From DATBLY01 sp963705545 (GTDB lineage: Bacteria; Actinomycetota; UBA4738; HRBIN12), in the NCBI GenBank assembly GCA_963705545.1, contig CAVPJX010000001.1, positions 806,001-870,000 on the forward strand: a stretch of 64,000 nucleotides of DNA. The letters run 5' to 3'. Below are positions 42,505-50,930 of the stretch, one piece after another (positions within the stretch are counted from its first letter, which is position 1; every line of letters starts with the position of its first letter). Made by a program: the position numbers and the translations under genes. The notes under the pieces are model-generated. The model was not told the origin of the DNA, did not search any database, and worked only from the letters and a program-made list of their open reading frames with translations.

Positions 42505-44139
42505 TCAGACGGCGTGCAGGTGACGCTCGGCGGCGGGCTCCTGCTTCGAGACCTTGCCCGGGAGCGTGATGACGAACCGCGCGCCGCCGCCCGGCCGATC
42601 CTCGATCACGGCCGTCCCACCGTGCAGCTCCGCGAACCGCTTCACGAGCGAGAGTCCGATCCCCACGCCTCTGCCCGCCGCGGTCGGTCCCTGGCGGAAG
42701 GGCTCGAAGAGCTCCTCCTTCAGCTCGTCCGGGATCCCGGTGCCCTCGTCCTCGATGACCAGCAGCACGCCCTTCGGCTGCTCCCGGATCTCGATGTGGA
42801 CGGGGATCCCCGCCGCCGTGTGCCGTCCGGCGTTCGTCAGCAGGTTCTCGATGATCCGCTCGACCTTGCCGGGGTCGACCTCGACGAGCACCGGGTCCGC
42901 GTCGACGCGGACCGGATGGGTCTCCATCCCCGGGAGCTCGGCGGCGACACGCTGCGCGAGCTCCCCGATGTCCGTGGGGCCGCGCTCGGGCGTGATCTGC
43001 CCGCGGTCCAGACGCTCGAGGTCCAGCATGTCGTCGACGAGGCGGTTCATCTTGCGCGCGCTCTGCTCGATCATCAGGTGGAGGCTCTCGACCTCCTCGG
43101 GCGTGAGCTCGAGCTCGTCGGTCCGCCGCAGCGTCTGCATCGCCCCGAGGATGCCGGCGAGCGGCCCCTTCAGGTCGTGGGAGACCGCGTGCAGGAGCGT
43201 GTCCTTCACCTCGTTCATCTCGCGCAGTCCCGAGAGCTCGCGCGCGTCCTCGACGACGCGATCGCGCTGGACCTGGATCGTGTGATGCAGCGTCACGAGG
43301 AGCTGCACCAGGGCGAGGTACACCGCGAGGCGCATCCCGGCGTTCCAGATCGGGATCAGCTCGCCGAGCTGGTCGCCGGACAGGACGTCGGTGATCGTCC
43401 CGACGGCGGTCGCGACGACCGCGAAGACGAACCCCACGCGGCGTCCGACGTTCCAGGCGACCAGGCCGACCGGCATCAGGTAGAAGAGCGAGAGCGAGAG
43501 CCGGGAGCCGCTGAAGTAGTCCAGGACGCCCAGCATGATCACGAACGCGGTCGCGAGCGAGAACACGACCGTCGGCGACTTGCCGTCGAAGAACCCCTCC
43601 GCGCCCGCCGGCCCCGCCTCGTAGGCCGTTCCCCACGAGATCGCCTCCTGCACCTCGCTGTCGTCGCCGGTGACGGGCTTGGGCTTCGTCACCACCCGGT
43701 CGCCCATGACCGTGTCGTGCAACATCACCAACAGCTGCACGAAGACCGCGTAGAGGGCGAAGCGGGTGAGCGCGTTGAAGTACGGGACGAGGTCCTGCGC
43801 CCCTCCACGCCCGAACAGGTCCGTGACGAGCCCGATCTCGGTGGCGAGCAGCGACGCCCAGATCCCGGCTCGGCGGCCGAGGTTCCAGGCGATCAGGCCG
43901 AGGGGCATCAGGTAGAAGAGCGAGAGCGAGAGGGCGGGTCCCGAGAAGAAGTCGACGACGCCGAGGACCAGCATGAACGCGGCGCCCAGGAGGAAGACGA
44001 ACCGCGGGGACCTCGAGTCGAAGAAGCCGGCCGTCCGCTGCAGCTCGGCACGGTCGGTACGCGTCGCCCCGGGAACGCTCGCACCGCTCACGTTGGAGAG
44101 GTCGGCCCCCGGGGCCCCTACCTTGAGTCTGGTAGTCAC
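42505..44139 (-). CDS. Sensor histidine kinase with a tandemly duplicated membrane domain
   Basis: A 544-residue kinase. Two ~105-residue membrane units, each with about four helices, are clear internal repeats: both contain a variant of FFD-[SG]-[RK]-SP...LGV-[VL]-D-[FY]-FSG...LSLSLFYLMP. A DHp helix with phospho-His in LLHAVSHDLKGPLAGILG follows, then a HATPase domain (N box IENLLTNAGRHTAAG, G1 DEGTGIPDELKEELFEPFRQG, G2 GRGVGIGLSLVKRFAELHGG). No receiver gene is adjacent, so it is an orphan kinase. GTG 44139 is the likely start. Confidence 0.88.
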   Translation of the reverse strand: MTTRLKVGAPGADLSNVSGASVPGATRTDRAELQRTAGFFDSRSPRFVFLLGAAFMLVLGVVDFFSGPALSLSLFYLMPLGLIAWNLGRRAGIWASLLATEIGLVTDLFGRGGAQDLVPYFNALTRFALYAVFVQLLVMLHDTVMGDRVVTKPKPVTGDDSEVQEAISWGTAYEAGPAGAEGFFDGKSPTVVFSLATAFVIMLGVLDYFSGSRLSLSLFYLMPVGLVAWNVGRRVGFVFAVVATAVGTITDVLSGDQLGELIPIWNAGMRLAVYLALVQLLVTLHHTIQVQRDRVVEDARELSGLREMNEVKDTLLHAVSHDLKGPLAGILGAMQTLRRTDELELTPEEVESLHLMIEQSARKMNRLVDDMLDLERLDRGQITPERGPTDIGELAQRVAAELPGMETHPVRVDADPVLVEVDPGKVERIIENLLTNAGRHTAAGIPVHIEIREQPKGVLLVIEDEGTGIPDELKEELFEPFRQGPTAAGRGVGIGLSLVKRFAELHGGTAVIEDRPGGGARFVITLPGKVSKQEPAAERHLHAV

Positions 44140-44186
44140 CGGAGGCCCGAGATCCGGTCCGGGGCCGGGCTAGGCCGGATGGACCG

Positions 44187-44240
44187 CGGCCAGGACCGGG
44201 CCAGGACCGGGCCGGGACCGGACCGGGACCGGGCCGGGAT
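44187..44240 (+). repeat. Short GC-rich tandem repeat, ~11-bp units
   Basis: About five imperfect copies of CCAGGACCGGG / CCGGGACCGGA lie between the histidine kinase and rdgB genes. It is a simple repeat with no sign of a coding or regulatory role. Confidence 0.7.
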
Positions 44241-44252
44241 CCGCCGATCCGA

Positions 44253-44855
44253 TCAGGACCCTTCGAGCGCCTCCCGCAGGGCGCGGAACGCCCGCCCGCG
44301 ATGGCTGATCCGGTCCTTCTGCTCGTCCGTCAGCTCGGCCATCGTCTCGTCCCAGCCCGCCGGAACGAAGATCGGGTCGTAGCCGAACCCCCGCTCGCCG
44401 CGGCGCTTCGAGACGAGCGCCCCCTCGCAGACGCCTTCGGCGTGCTGCGCCGAGCCGTCGGGCCACGCGATCGCCGCGACGCACCGGTACCGGGCCGTCC
44501 GGCCGGACGCGGGCACACCCGCGACGGCCCGCAGGAGCGCCTGCAGGTTCTGCTCATCGGTCGCCCGCGCTCCCGCGTACCGGGCCGAGCGCGGACCCGG
44601 CGCGCCGCCGAGCGCGTCCACCTCGATCCCGGAGTCGTCCGCGAGCGCCGGCACCCCGAGCGCGCGCGCGGTCGCATGCGCCTTCAGCATCGCGTTGCCG
44701 AGGAAGGTCTCCTCGGTCTCCTCGACGGCCGGCCACGGCGCCTGGTGGTCGTCGACCGTCAGCCACGCGACCGGCCAGTCGGCGCAGATCCGTCCGATCT
44801 CGCGGAGCTTGTGCGGGTTGCGCGAGGCGATCGCCAGCCGCTCGGGGAAGCCCAC
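44253..44855 (-). CDS. rdgB: RdgB/HAM1 non-canonical purine NTP pyrophosphatase
   Basis: A 200-residue house-cleaning enzyme that hydrolyses dITP, ITP and XTP. LAIASRNPHKLREIGRI matches the family's N-terminal [ST]-x-N-x-x-K nucleotide loop. EETEETFLGNAMLKAHATARALGVPALADDSGIEVDAL holds the metal site, and ERGFGYDPIFVPAGWDETMAELTDEQKDRISHRGRA is the substrate-specificity block. It lies 7 bases after rph and is co-transcribed, as in many bacteria. GTG start. Confidence 0.95.
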   Translation of the reverse strand: MGFPERLAIASRNPHKLREIGRICADWPVAWLTVDDHQAPWPAVEETEETFLGNAMLKAHATARALGVPALADDSGIEVDALGGAPGPRSARYAGARATDEQNLQALLRAVAGVPASGRTARYRCVAAIAWPDGSAQHAEGVCEGALVSKRRGERGFGYDPIFVPAGWDETMAELTDEQKDRISHRGRAFRALREALEGS

Positions 44856-44862
44856 GTCGCCG

Positions 44863-45582
44863 CTACGCCCCGACGGCCTCGCGCTGGATCTTCGTCAGCT
44901 CGGCGATGCCGAGGCCCGCCAGGTCGAGCATCGCGTCCAGGTCCGACCGTTCGAAGGGCTCGCCCTCGGCGGTGCCCTGGATCTCGACCAGGCGCCCCTC
45001 GCCGGTCATCACGACGTTGCAGTCCACGTCCGCGCCGGCGTCCTCCTCGTAGCACAGGTCCAGGCGCGACCCGCCGTCGACGATCCCGACCGAGACCGCG
45101 GCCACCGTGTCGGCCAACAGGTCCCCGGGGACGGCGCCATCGGCCGCGAGCTTGCCCAGCGCGATCGCGAGCGCGATGTACCCGCCGGTGATCGAGGCCG
45201 TGCGCGTCCCGGCGTCGGCCTGCAGGACGTCGCAGTCGATCGTGATCGTGCGCTCGCCCAGGCGCGAGAGGTCCGTCACCGATCGCAGCGACCGCCCGAT
45301 CAGGCGTTGGATCTCCTGCGTGCGGCCGCCCGGCCGTCCGCGGTTCACCTCGCGGGAGGTCCGCTCCATCGTGGCGGCCGGGAGCATCGAGTACTCCCCC
45401 GTCACCCAACCGCCGCCGGTGCCCCGCAACCAGCGCGGCGCCTCGTCGGACACGCTCGCCGCCACGAGCACGCGGGTCCGCCCCATCGAGAACAGGACCG
45501 AGCCGGCGGCCCACTCCTGCACCCCGAGCTCGTAGGCGACCGGTCGCAGCTCGTCGGCGGCCCGCCCGTCGGGACGGCTCAT
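44863..45582 (-). CDS. rph: Ribonuclease PH
   Basis: A 239-residue phosphorolytic 3' exonuclease that trims tRNA precursors. The conserved stretches WVTGEYSMLPAATMERTSRE, the RPGGRTQEIQRLIGRSLRS phosphate-binding block and TITIDCDVLQADAGTRTASITGG (catalytic Asp) are all present. The length equals the family norm. It is between the MBL hydrolase (stop 22 bases upstream) and rdgB in the conserved core run. Confidence 0.96.
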   Translation of the reverse strand: MSRPDGRAADELRPVAYELGVQEWAAGSVLFSMGRTRVLVAASVSDEAPRWLRGTGGGWVTGEYSMLPAATMERTSREVNRGRPGGRTQEIQRLIGRSLRSVTDLSRLGERTITIDCDVLQADAGTRTASITGGYIALAIALGKLAADGAVPGDLLADTVAAVSVGIVDGGSRLDLCYEEDAGADVDCNVVMTGEGRLVEIQGTAEGEPFERSDLDAMLDLAGLGIAELTKIQREAVGA

Positions 45583-45604
45583 CGTCCGTCCCCCCGGAGC
45601 CCGG

Positions 45605-46357
45605 TCATCGCGCGATCTCGAGCTTCATGCCGCCGCGCGCCACCTCGATGGGGCCATCGAAGACCGCGGCGGCCTCTTCGCGATGAGCGTCCGTGTCGAG
45701 CGTGGGCCAGATGTGGGTGAGCAGGAGCTTGCCGACCCCCGCCCGGGTCGCGTGCTCACCGGCCTGACGCGCGGACATGTGGAAGAAGAGCAGGTCGTCC
45801 CCGTGCTTCCACGTCGCCTCGCACAGGAACACGTCGGCGCCCTCGGCGAGCTTGATGGCCTCCTCGCACGGCCCCGTGTCGCCGGTGTACGAGAGCGTGA
45901 TCCCGCCGGCCTCGATCCGGAACCCGAGGGCCTGGACCCCGATGTGCGTCATCTTGTAGCTCGTGATCCGGAAGGGCCCGAGCTCGAACTCGGTCTCCGG
46001 CGGGATCCCGTTCACCGCGAACGACGTGGCGGCCACGTCCTGGCCGTCCTCGGAGACGAGGCTCGCCATGTGTCCCCAGAAGTCCTCCGGGCAGTACAGC
46101 GGCAGCCCCGGCGCGCCCAGCCCCCCGTAGTGACGCGCGTAGAACGCCGGGTACACGTCGACGAAGTGGTCGGGGTGCGCGTGCGTGACGAGCACGCCGC
46201 CGAGCTCGTCGATCCCGACGTGCTCCTGCAGTCGCGAGAACGTGCCGGTGCCCGCGTCCACCCACAGGGTGAACCCCTCGTGCCGGAGCAGGTACCCCGC
46301 GGTCGCCCCGCCCGGACGGGGCCAGGTGCCGCCGGACCCGAGGACGATCAGCTCCAT
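45605..46357 (-). CDS. Metallo-beta-lactamase-fold hydrolase (Rv1339-like position)
   Basis: A 250-residue MBL-fold enzyme. LGSGGTWPRPGGATAGYLLRH begins the fold, THAHPDHFVDVYPAFY supplies the HxHxDH zinc motif, and SYTGDTGPCEEAI and LTHIWPTLD the remaining ligands. In M. tuberculosis the gene at this place (Rv1339) has been described as an atypical cyclic-nucleotide phosphodiesterase. If that holds here, it could degrade the product of the cyclases at 28-40 kb; that is inference from synteny. Its ATG overlaps the end of murI by 10 bases. Confidence 0.85.
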   Translation of the reverse strand: MELIVLGSGGTWPRPGGATAGYLLRHEGFTLWVDAGTGTFSRLQEHVGIDELGGVLVTHAHPDHFVDVYPAFYARHYGGLGAPGLPLYCPEDFWGHMASLVSEDGQDVAATSFAVNGIPPETEFELGPFRITSYKMTHIGVQALGFRIEAGGITLSYTGDTGPCEEAIKLAEGADVFLCEATWKHGDDLLFFHMSARQAGEHATRAGVGKLLLTHIWPTLDTDAHREEAAAVFDGPIEVARGGMKLEIAR

Positions 46358-47176
46358 GCGCCACCGCCCACCGGGACCGCGCGGGCGGCGCGGACCTGCG
46401 TCAGCTCGGGGCCCAGGAAGACCTGGGCGATCCGCTGGAACGCATCGGGGTCGCCGGTGGCGAGGAACGCGTGCTCGGGCAGGGCGTCCGCGTCGCGCTG
46501 GAGACCGGCGCCCACCAGCTCGGCGTAGACATCCTTCGCCGTTTCCTCCGCGGAGGAGACCAGCACCACGTCCGGCCCGAGCTCCAGCTGGAGCAGCCCC
46601 GACAGGAGCGGGTAGTGCGTGCACCCGAGGATCACCGTATCGACGCCCCTCTCGACCAACGGCACAAGATACCCCCGCGCGGCCTCGCGCAGCGCATCGC
46701 TCGTCGTATCGCCGCGCTCGACGTGCTCGACGAAGACCGGACAGGCCTGGGAGGTGAGCCGGACGGCCGGCCCGCGTTCCGCCATCGCTCGGTCGTACGC
46801 ACCGCTCGCCACGGTGGCCTGCGTCCCGATCATCCCGATCGAACCGGTCCGTGTGGCGCGGACGGCGGCGCGCACCCCCGGATCGATCACCCCGACCACC
46901 GGGATCCCCGCCCGGTCGCGTGATCTCCTGGATCGCGTTCACCTCCACGGAGTTGCACGCGACCACCAGCATCTTCACGCCGCCCTGGATCAGGACGTCG
47001 GCGATCTCGAGCGCGTACCGGCGGATCTCCTCGACCGGCTTCGGCCCGTACGGCGAACGCGCGGTGTCCCCGACGTACAGGAGCGGCTCATGGGGCAGCT
47101 GCTCCAGGATCGCTCGCGCGACCGTGAGCCCGCCGACCCCGGAGTCGAAGATCCCGATCGGGCGGTCGTCGCTCAC
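46348..47176 (-). CDS. murI: Glutamate racemase (one frameshift)
   Basis: Makes D-glutamate for peptidoglycan. The N-terminal part has IGIFDSGVGGLTVARAI, YVGDTARSPYGPK and the first catalytic Cys in MLVVACNSVEVNA. After AIQEITR the zero frame is lost; one extra base at about 46911-46922 must be skipped, and then AGIPVVGVIDPGVRAAV continues, with the second catalytic Cys in ILGCTHYPLL. Corrected length is about 275 residues, normal for MurI. As the gene is essential, the frameshift is very probably a sequence error. It sits between cysM and the MBL gene. Confidence 0.9.
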
Positions 47177-47195
47177 GCCCGGCCCGCCGGCTCGT

Positions 47196-48128
47196 CTACC
47201 ACCACAGCGACTCCGCGACGCCCTTCTCGGCCGTCTCGAGATCGGGGGCCCACGCCTCGGTGGAGAGGTACTTCCAGCCGCCGTCGGCGAGCAGGCAGAC
47301 GACCTCGCCCCGATCGAGCTCGGCGGCGATCCGGAGCGCGACGTGCACGACCGCCCCGGACGAGATCCCCGCGAAGATCCCCTCTCGCGCCGTCAGCTCG
47401 CGGTTCGTCCGCAGCGCGTCCGACGAGTTCACGAGGAACTTCCGGTTCACCTGCGAAGGATCGAAGATCGGCGGGACGAACCCCTCGTCGAGCGACCGGA
47501 GCCCGTACACGAGGTCGCCGAGCTCGGGCTCGGCCGCGATCACCTGGATGTTCGGATCGTGGCGATGCAGCCGGCGTCCGTTCCCCGTGAGGGTGCCGCC
47601 GGTCCCCATCCCGGCGACGAAGTGCGTGATCTCGGGGAGGTCGCGCAGGATCTCCTCGGCCGTCCCCTCCTCGTGCGCCAGCGGGTTCGCCGGGTTGCCG
47701 TACTGGAACGGCATGAAGTACCTCGGGTCCCGCGCGAGGGCGCGCGCGACCTCGATCGAGCCGTTCGTCCCCTTCGCGCCGTCGCTGAAGACGATCTCGG
47801 CGCCGAAGAGCCGGAGCAGGCCGATCCGTTCCTGGCTCGCGTTGTCGGGGAGCACGACCGTCACGGCGTAGCCCTTGCGGGCCGCCACCATGGCGAGGGA
47901 GATCCCGGTGTTGCCCGACGTCGGCTCGAGGATCGTCCGCTCGGGCGTGAGCTCCCCGGACGCCTCCGCGAGCTCGATCATCTTCTTCGCGATCCGGTCC
48001 TTCGTCGAGCCGGTCGGGTTGTTCCCCTCGAGCTTCGCCCACAGGCGGACACCGGGCTTCGGCGAGAGCCGCTGCATGCCGACGAGCGGCGTGTCGCCGA
48101 TCGCGTCGAGGATGTCGTCGTAGCGCAC
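47196..48128 (-). CDS. cysM: Cysteine synthase CysM, sulfur-carrier-dependent type
   Basis: A 310-residue PLP enzyme. NNPTGSTKDRIAKKM has the Schiff-base Lys, EPTSGNTGISLAMVAA binds the substrate carboxylate, and GMGTGGTLTGNGR binds the PLP phosphate. In mycobacteria this CysM type uses O-phosphoserine and the thiocarboxylated carrier CysO rather than free sulfide. The C-terminal LLADGGWKYLSTEAW matches my memory of that form. cysO is directly upstream, with moeB and mec beyond, so the same pathway is likely here. Confidence 0.93.
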   Translation of the reverse strand: MRYDDILDAIGDTPLVGMQRLSPKPGVRLWAKLEGNNPTGSTKDRIAKKMIELAEASGELTPERTILEPTSGNTGISLAMVAARKGYAVTVVLPDNASQERIGLLRLFGAEIVFSDGAKGTNGSIEVARALARDPRYFMPFQYGNPANPLAHEEGTAEEILRDLPEITHFVAGMGTGGTLTGNGRRLHRHDPNIQVIAAEPELGDLVYGLRSLDEGFVPPIFDPSQVNRKFLVNSSDALRTNRELTAREGIFAGISSGAVVHVALRIAAELDRGEVVCLLADGGWKYLSTEAWAPDLETAEKGVAESLWW

Positions 48129-48185
48129 CGGCCGATTATCCCAGCGGAGGGTTCGGGGGGTCCGTCGAGACCGTCGGCCCCGCCG

Positions 48186-48461
48186 CTAGCCGCCCGCGAC
48201 CGCGGGGAGGATCGAGACCGTGTCCCCGTCGGTCACCTCGGTCTCGAGCGAGCCGAGGTAGCGCACGTCCTCGTCGTTCACGTACACGTTGATGAAGCGG
48301 TGCAGGCCGCCGTCCTCGGCGATCACGTTCTTCGTGATCCCCGGGTACCTCGACTCGAGGTCGCCGAGGACGTCGCGGAGCGTCGCGCCGTCGGCGCCCA
48401 CCTTCGCCTCGCCGCCGGCGTGCTTGCGCAGGATCGTCGGGAGCTTCACGGTCACGGCCAT
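48186..48461 (-). CDS. cysO: MoaD/ThiS-type sulfur carrier, CysO-like
   Basis: A 91-residue ubiquitin-fold protein ending in the essential Gly-Gly (SILPAVAGG). Its C-terminus is adenylated by a MoeB/MoeZ enzyme and turned into a thiocarboxylate, which CysM uses as sulfur donor to make a CysO-cysteine adduct. The neighbours on either side encode exactly these partners. Length and C-terminus agree with mycobacterial CysO. Confidence 0.92.
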   Translation of the reverse strand: MAVTVKLPTILRKHAGGEAKVGADGATLRDVLGDLESRYPGITKNVIAEDGGLHRFINVYVNDEDVRYLGSLETEVTDGDTVSILPAVAGG

Positions 48462-48484
48462 CGTCGTCGAACCTTTCGTCGGGA

Positions 48485-49312
48485 TCACTCGGGCCTGGCG
48501 GGGACGCCGCAGAACGCCTCGTAGTCGATCAGCTCGGTGATCGACGGCTCCTTGCCGCACACCGGGCAGTCGGCGTCCCAGCGGATCCTCACTTCCTGGA
48601 AGTCCATGTGGAGGGCGTCGTACAGGAGCAGCCGGCCGACCAGGGGGTCGCCCTCGCCGGTGATCAGCTTGATCGCCTCGGTCGCCTGGATCGCGCCGAT
48701 CACGCCGGGCAGGACGCCGAACACGCCGCCCTCGGCGCAGCTCGGCACGGTCCCGGGCGGCGGCGGCGACGGGAACAGGCACCGGTAGCACGGCGACTCC
48801 TGGCCCGGCAGGAACACGGTCGCCTGTCCCTCGAACTGGTAGATCGAGCCGTAGACGAGCGGCTTGCCCGTGAACTGCGTCGCGTCGTTCACGAGGTAGC
48901 GGACCGGGAAGTTGTCGGTGCCGTCGATCACGACGTCGTAGGGCTCCATCACGTCGAACACGTTGTCGCTGAAGAGCAGGGTGTCGTGCCCGATCACGTC
49001 GATCGTGGGGTTGAGCGCGCGCAGGTGCTCCAGGGCGGACTCGACCTTCGGGCGGCCGACGTCGGCCGTCGTGTGCAGGATCTGACGCTGCAGGTTCGTG
49101 ACGTCGACCCGGTCGAAGTCCACGATGCCGAGCCTGCCGATCCCCGCGGCCGCGAGGTACATCGCGACCGGCGACCCGAGCCCGCCGGCGCCGATCACGA
49201 GCACGCTCGCATCCAGGAGCTTGCGCTGCCCCTTGCCGCCGATGTTGGGCAGGATGATGTGGCGCGAGTAGCGCTGGACCTGGTCCTCGGTGAACAGCGG
49301 CCGGTCGCTCAT
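48485..49312 (-). CDS. moeB: E1-like adenylyltransferase MoeB/MoeZ without rhodanese domain
   Basis: A 275-residue ThiF/MoeB-family protein. RYSRHIILPNIGGKGQRKLLDASVLVIGAGGLGSP has the ATP-binding GxGGLGS loop, DFDRVDVTNLQRQILH the arginine/asparagine contacts, and CYRCLF with CPVCGK the zinc-binding Cys pairs. It stops before any rhodanese domain, unlike MoeZ, so sulfur must come from elsewhere. Its ATG overlaps the mec stop (ATGA), showing translational coupling. It should activate CysO. Confidence 0.92.
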   Translation of the reverse strand: MSDRPLFTEDQVQRYSRHIILPNIGGKGQRKLLDASVLVIGAGGLGSPVAMYLAAAGIGRLGIVDFDRVDVTNLQRQILHTTADVGRPKVESALEHLRALNPTIDVIGHDTLLFSDNVFDVMEPYDVVIDGTDNFPVRYLVNDATQFTGKPLVYGSIYQFEGQATVFLPGQESPCYRCLFPSPPPPGTVPSCAEGGVFGVLPGVIGAIQATEAIKLITGEGDPLVGRLLLYDALHMDFQEVRIRWDADCPVCGKEPSITELIDYEAFCGVPARPE

Positions 49313-49711
49313 GCGATCGTCAGCTCCTCCTCGGCGACGTCCCCGTCGCGGATGAAGAACGACCGCAGCACCGGCGTCCTCGCGGTCGGCCAGCGAGAGC
49401 AGGAGGTAGCGCGCGTCGGGGTAGAACGCCAGCCGGCGGTCGGTCTCCGAGGGGTAGGCCTCCGAGTGCGTGTGCGAGTGGTAGATCGCCCACAGGTCCC
49501 AGCCCTCGTCGTCGATCAGATCGAAGACCCGCAGCTGCTCCTTGCCGTCGAGGCGGTACGTGACGGGGCTCGCGTCGGCGTTGCGCATCGGGAACACCTG
49601 CACGGGACGACCGTCGCCGTTGGCGGCGATCACCCCGCAGCACTCGTTGGGGAACTCTCGGAGCCCTTGCTCCAGGATCTCCTCGTAGAAGACGCCGTCC
49701 AGCTCGCTCAT
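49309..49711 (-). CDS. mec: JAMM/MPN+ metalloprotease Mec, releases cysteine from CysO (one frameshift)
   Basis: A ~133-residue zinc peptidase that would cleave the CysO-Cys adduct. HSHTHSEAYPSETD is a full HxH-x7-SxxD JAMM motif, with the catalytic Glu in the early EFPNECCGVIA. After SLADRED one extra base at about 49368-49378 moves the frame; it then reads VLRSFFIRDGDVAEEELTIA and stops in the ATGA shared with moeB. That exact coupling confirms the corrected end. It is the first gene of the cysteine cluster. Confidence 0.88.
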
Positions 49712-49859
49712 GCGGTTCCTTCGATGGTCGCTCGCGACGCTCCCAGCCGCGGACGTCATCCGCCCGGGAGTTGCAGGTGCAAATGCTATCAGCGGGGTCG
49801 GGTATTCCCGGCCCGTGCGCATCCACGCTCGCGCCGCTCGCACGCGGACGCCGGCCGCC

Positions 49860-50912
49860 TCAGGCACCGGCGACCCGCCCCGACACGTCGATCCGGCCGG
49901 GCTCCCCCTCGCGCAGCTCACCGACCTCCGCGAACGCCACCCCGCGCTCCCGGAGCGCCGCCGCCAGGGCGTCGGCGTCGGTCGCCGCGATCAGCAGCCC
50001 TCCGGAGGTCTGGGCATCGGCCAGCACGAGCTGTTCGGGCTCCGTCAGCCCACCCCACCCGGTCGTGCGCTGCAGCCACGCGTGGTTCCTGCGCGATCCG
50101 CCCGCCACGACGCCCGCCCGCGCCAGCTCCAGCACCCCCGGCAGGAGGGGGACGGCCGACGCCTCGATCCCGGCGGCGATCCCGGACGCCTCGAGCAGCT
50201 TCCGCAGGTGCCCGAGCAGCCCGAACCCGGTGACGTCGGTCGCCGCCCCGGCGCCGGCCGCGACCGCCGCGGAGGCCGCGGCGGCGTTCAGGGTGGTCAT
50301 CGTCCGCACCGCGGCCTCCGCCTGCTCGGGCGTCGCGCGACCCCGCTTGATCGCCGTGGTGATCAGGCCGAGGCCGATCGGCTTGGTGAGGAACAGGCGC
50401 TGGCCGGGCCGGCCCGTCGAGTTCCGGAGCAGCCGATCGGCCTCGGCGAACCCCACCGCGACCATCCCGTAGATCGGCTCGGTCGCGGTGATCGTGTGCC
50501 CGCCGGCGACGACCGCCCCCGCGGCCACCGCGACGTCTTGACCGCCCTGCAGGACCCGGCCCAACAGCTCGAGCGGGAGATCGTCCACCGGCCATCCGGC
50601 GACGTTCAGGACGAAGGCCGGCTCCCCGCCCATCGCGTACACGTCGGAGAGCGCGTTCGTGGCCGCGACGCGTCCCCAGTCGTACGCGTCGTCGACGATC
50701 GGCGTGAACACGTCGACCGTCGCGATCAGGGCCCGACCGTCGCCGAGCCTCCAAGCGGCCGCGTCGTCGCCCGTGTCGGCCGAGACCAGCAGCCGATCGG
50801 GCGCCGCGACGGGTGCGAGTCCGCCGAGCACCGTCGCCAGGTCCGCCGGACCCAGCTTGCACGCGCAGCCGGCCCCGTGGCTGAACGACGTGAGTCGAAC
50901 GTCGGTCCGCAT
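49860..50912 (-). CDS. selD: Selenide, water dikinase (selenophosphate synthetase)
   Basis: A 350-residue SelD that makes selenophosphate from selenide and ATP. The N-terminal active-site loop is SHGAGCACKLG, with Cys rather than Sec and the following Lys. DDAAAWRLGDGRALIATVDVFTPIVDDAYDWGRVAATNALSDVYAMGG is the ATP/metal block, and DVTGFGLLGHLRKLLEASG the C-terminal signature. No selA, selB or selU is in the window. It starts 18 bases from the divergent PfkB-family gene. Confidence 0.94.
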   Translation of the reverse strand: MRTDVRLTSFSHGAGCACKLGPADLATVLGGLAPVAAPDRLLVSADTGDDAAAWRLGDGRALIATVDVFTPIVDDAYDWGRVAATNALSDVYAMGGEPAFVLNVAGWPVDDLPLELLGRVLQGGQDVAVAAGAVVAGGHTITATEPIYGMVAVGFAEADRLLRNSTGRPGQRLFLTKPIGLGLITTAIKRGRATPEQAEAAVRTMTTLNAAAASAAVAAGAGAATDVTGFGLLGHLRKLLEASGIAAGIEASAVPLLPGVLELARAGVVAGGSRRNHAWLQRTTGWGGLTEPEQLVLADAQTSGGLLIAATDADALAAALRERGVAFAEVGELREGEPGRIDVSGRVAGA

Positions 50913-50930
50913 GGCTGCGAGGATACGGGC

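Noticed and set aside
44187..44240. Possible CRISPR or iteron cluster
   Set aside because: Units are ~11 bp, imperfect, with no spacers and no replication genes nearby; a simple GC repeat.
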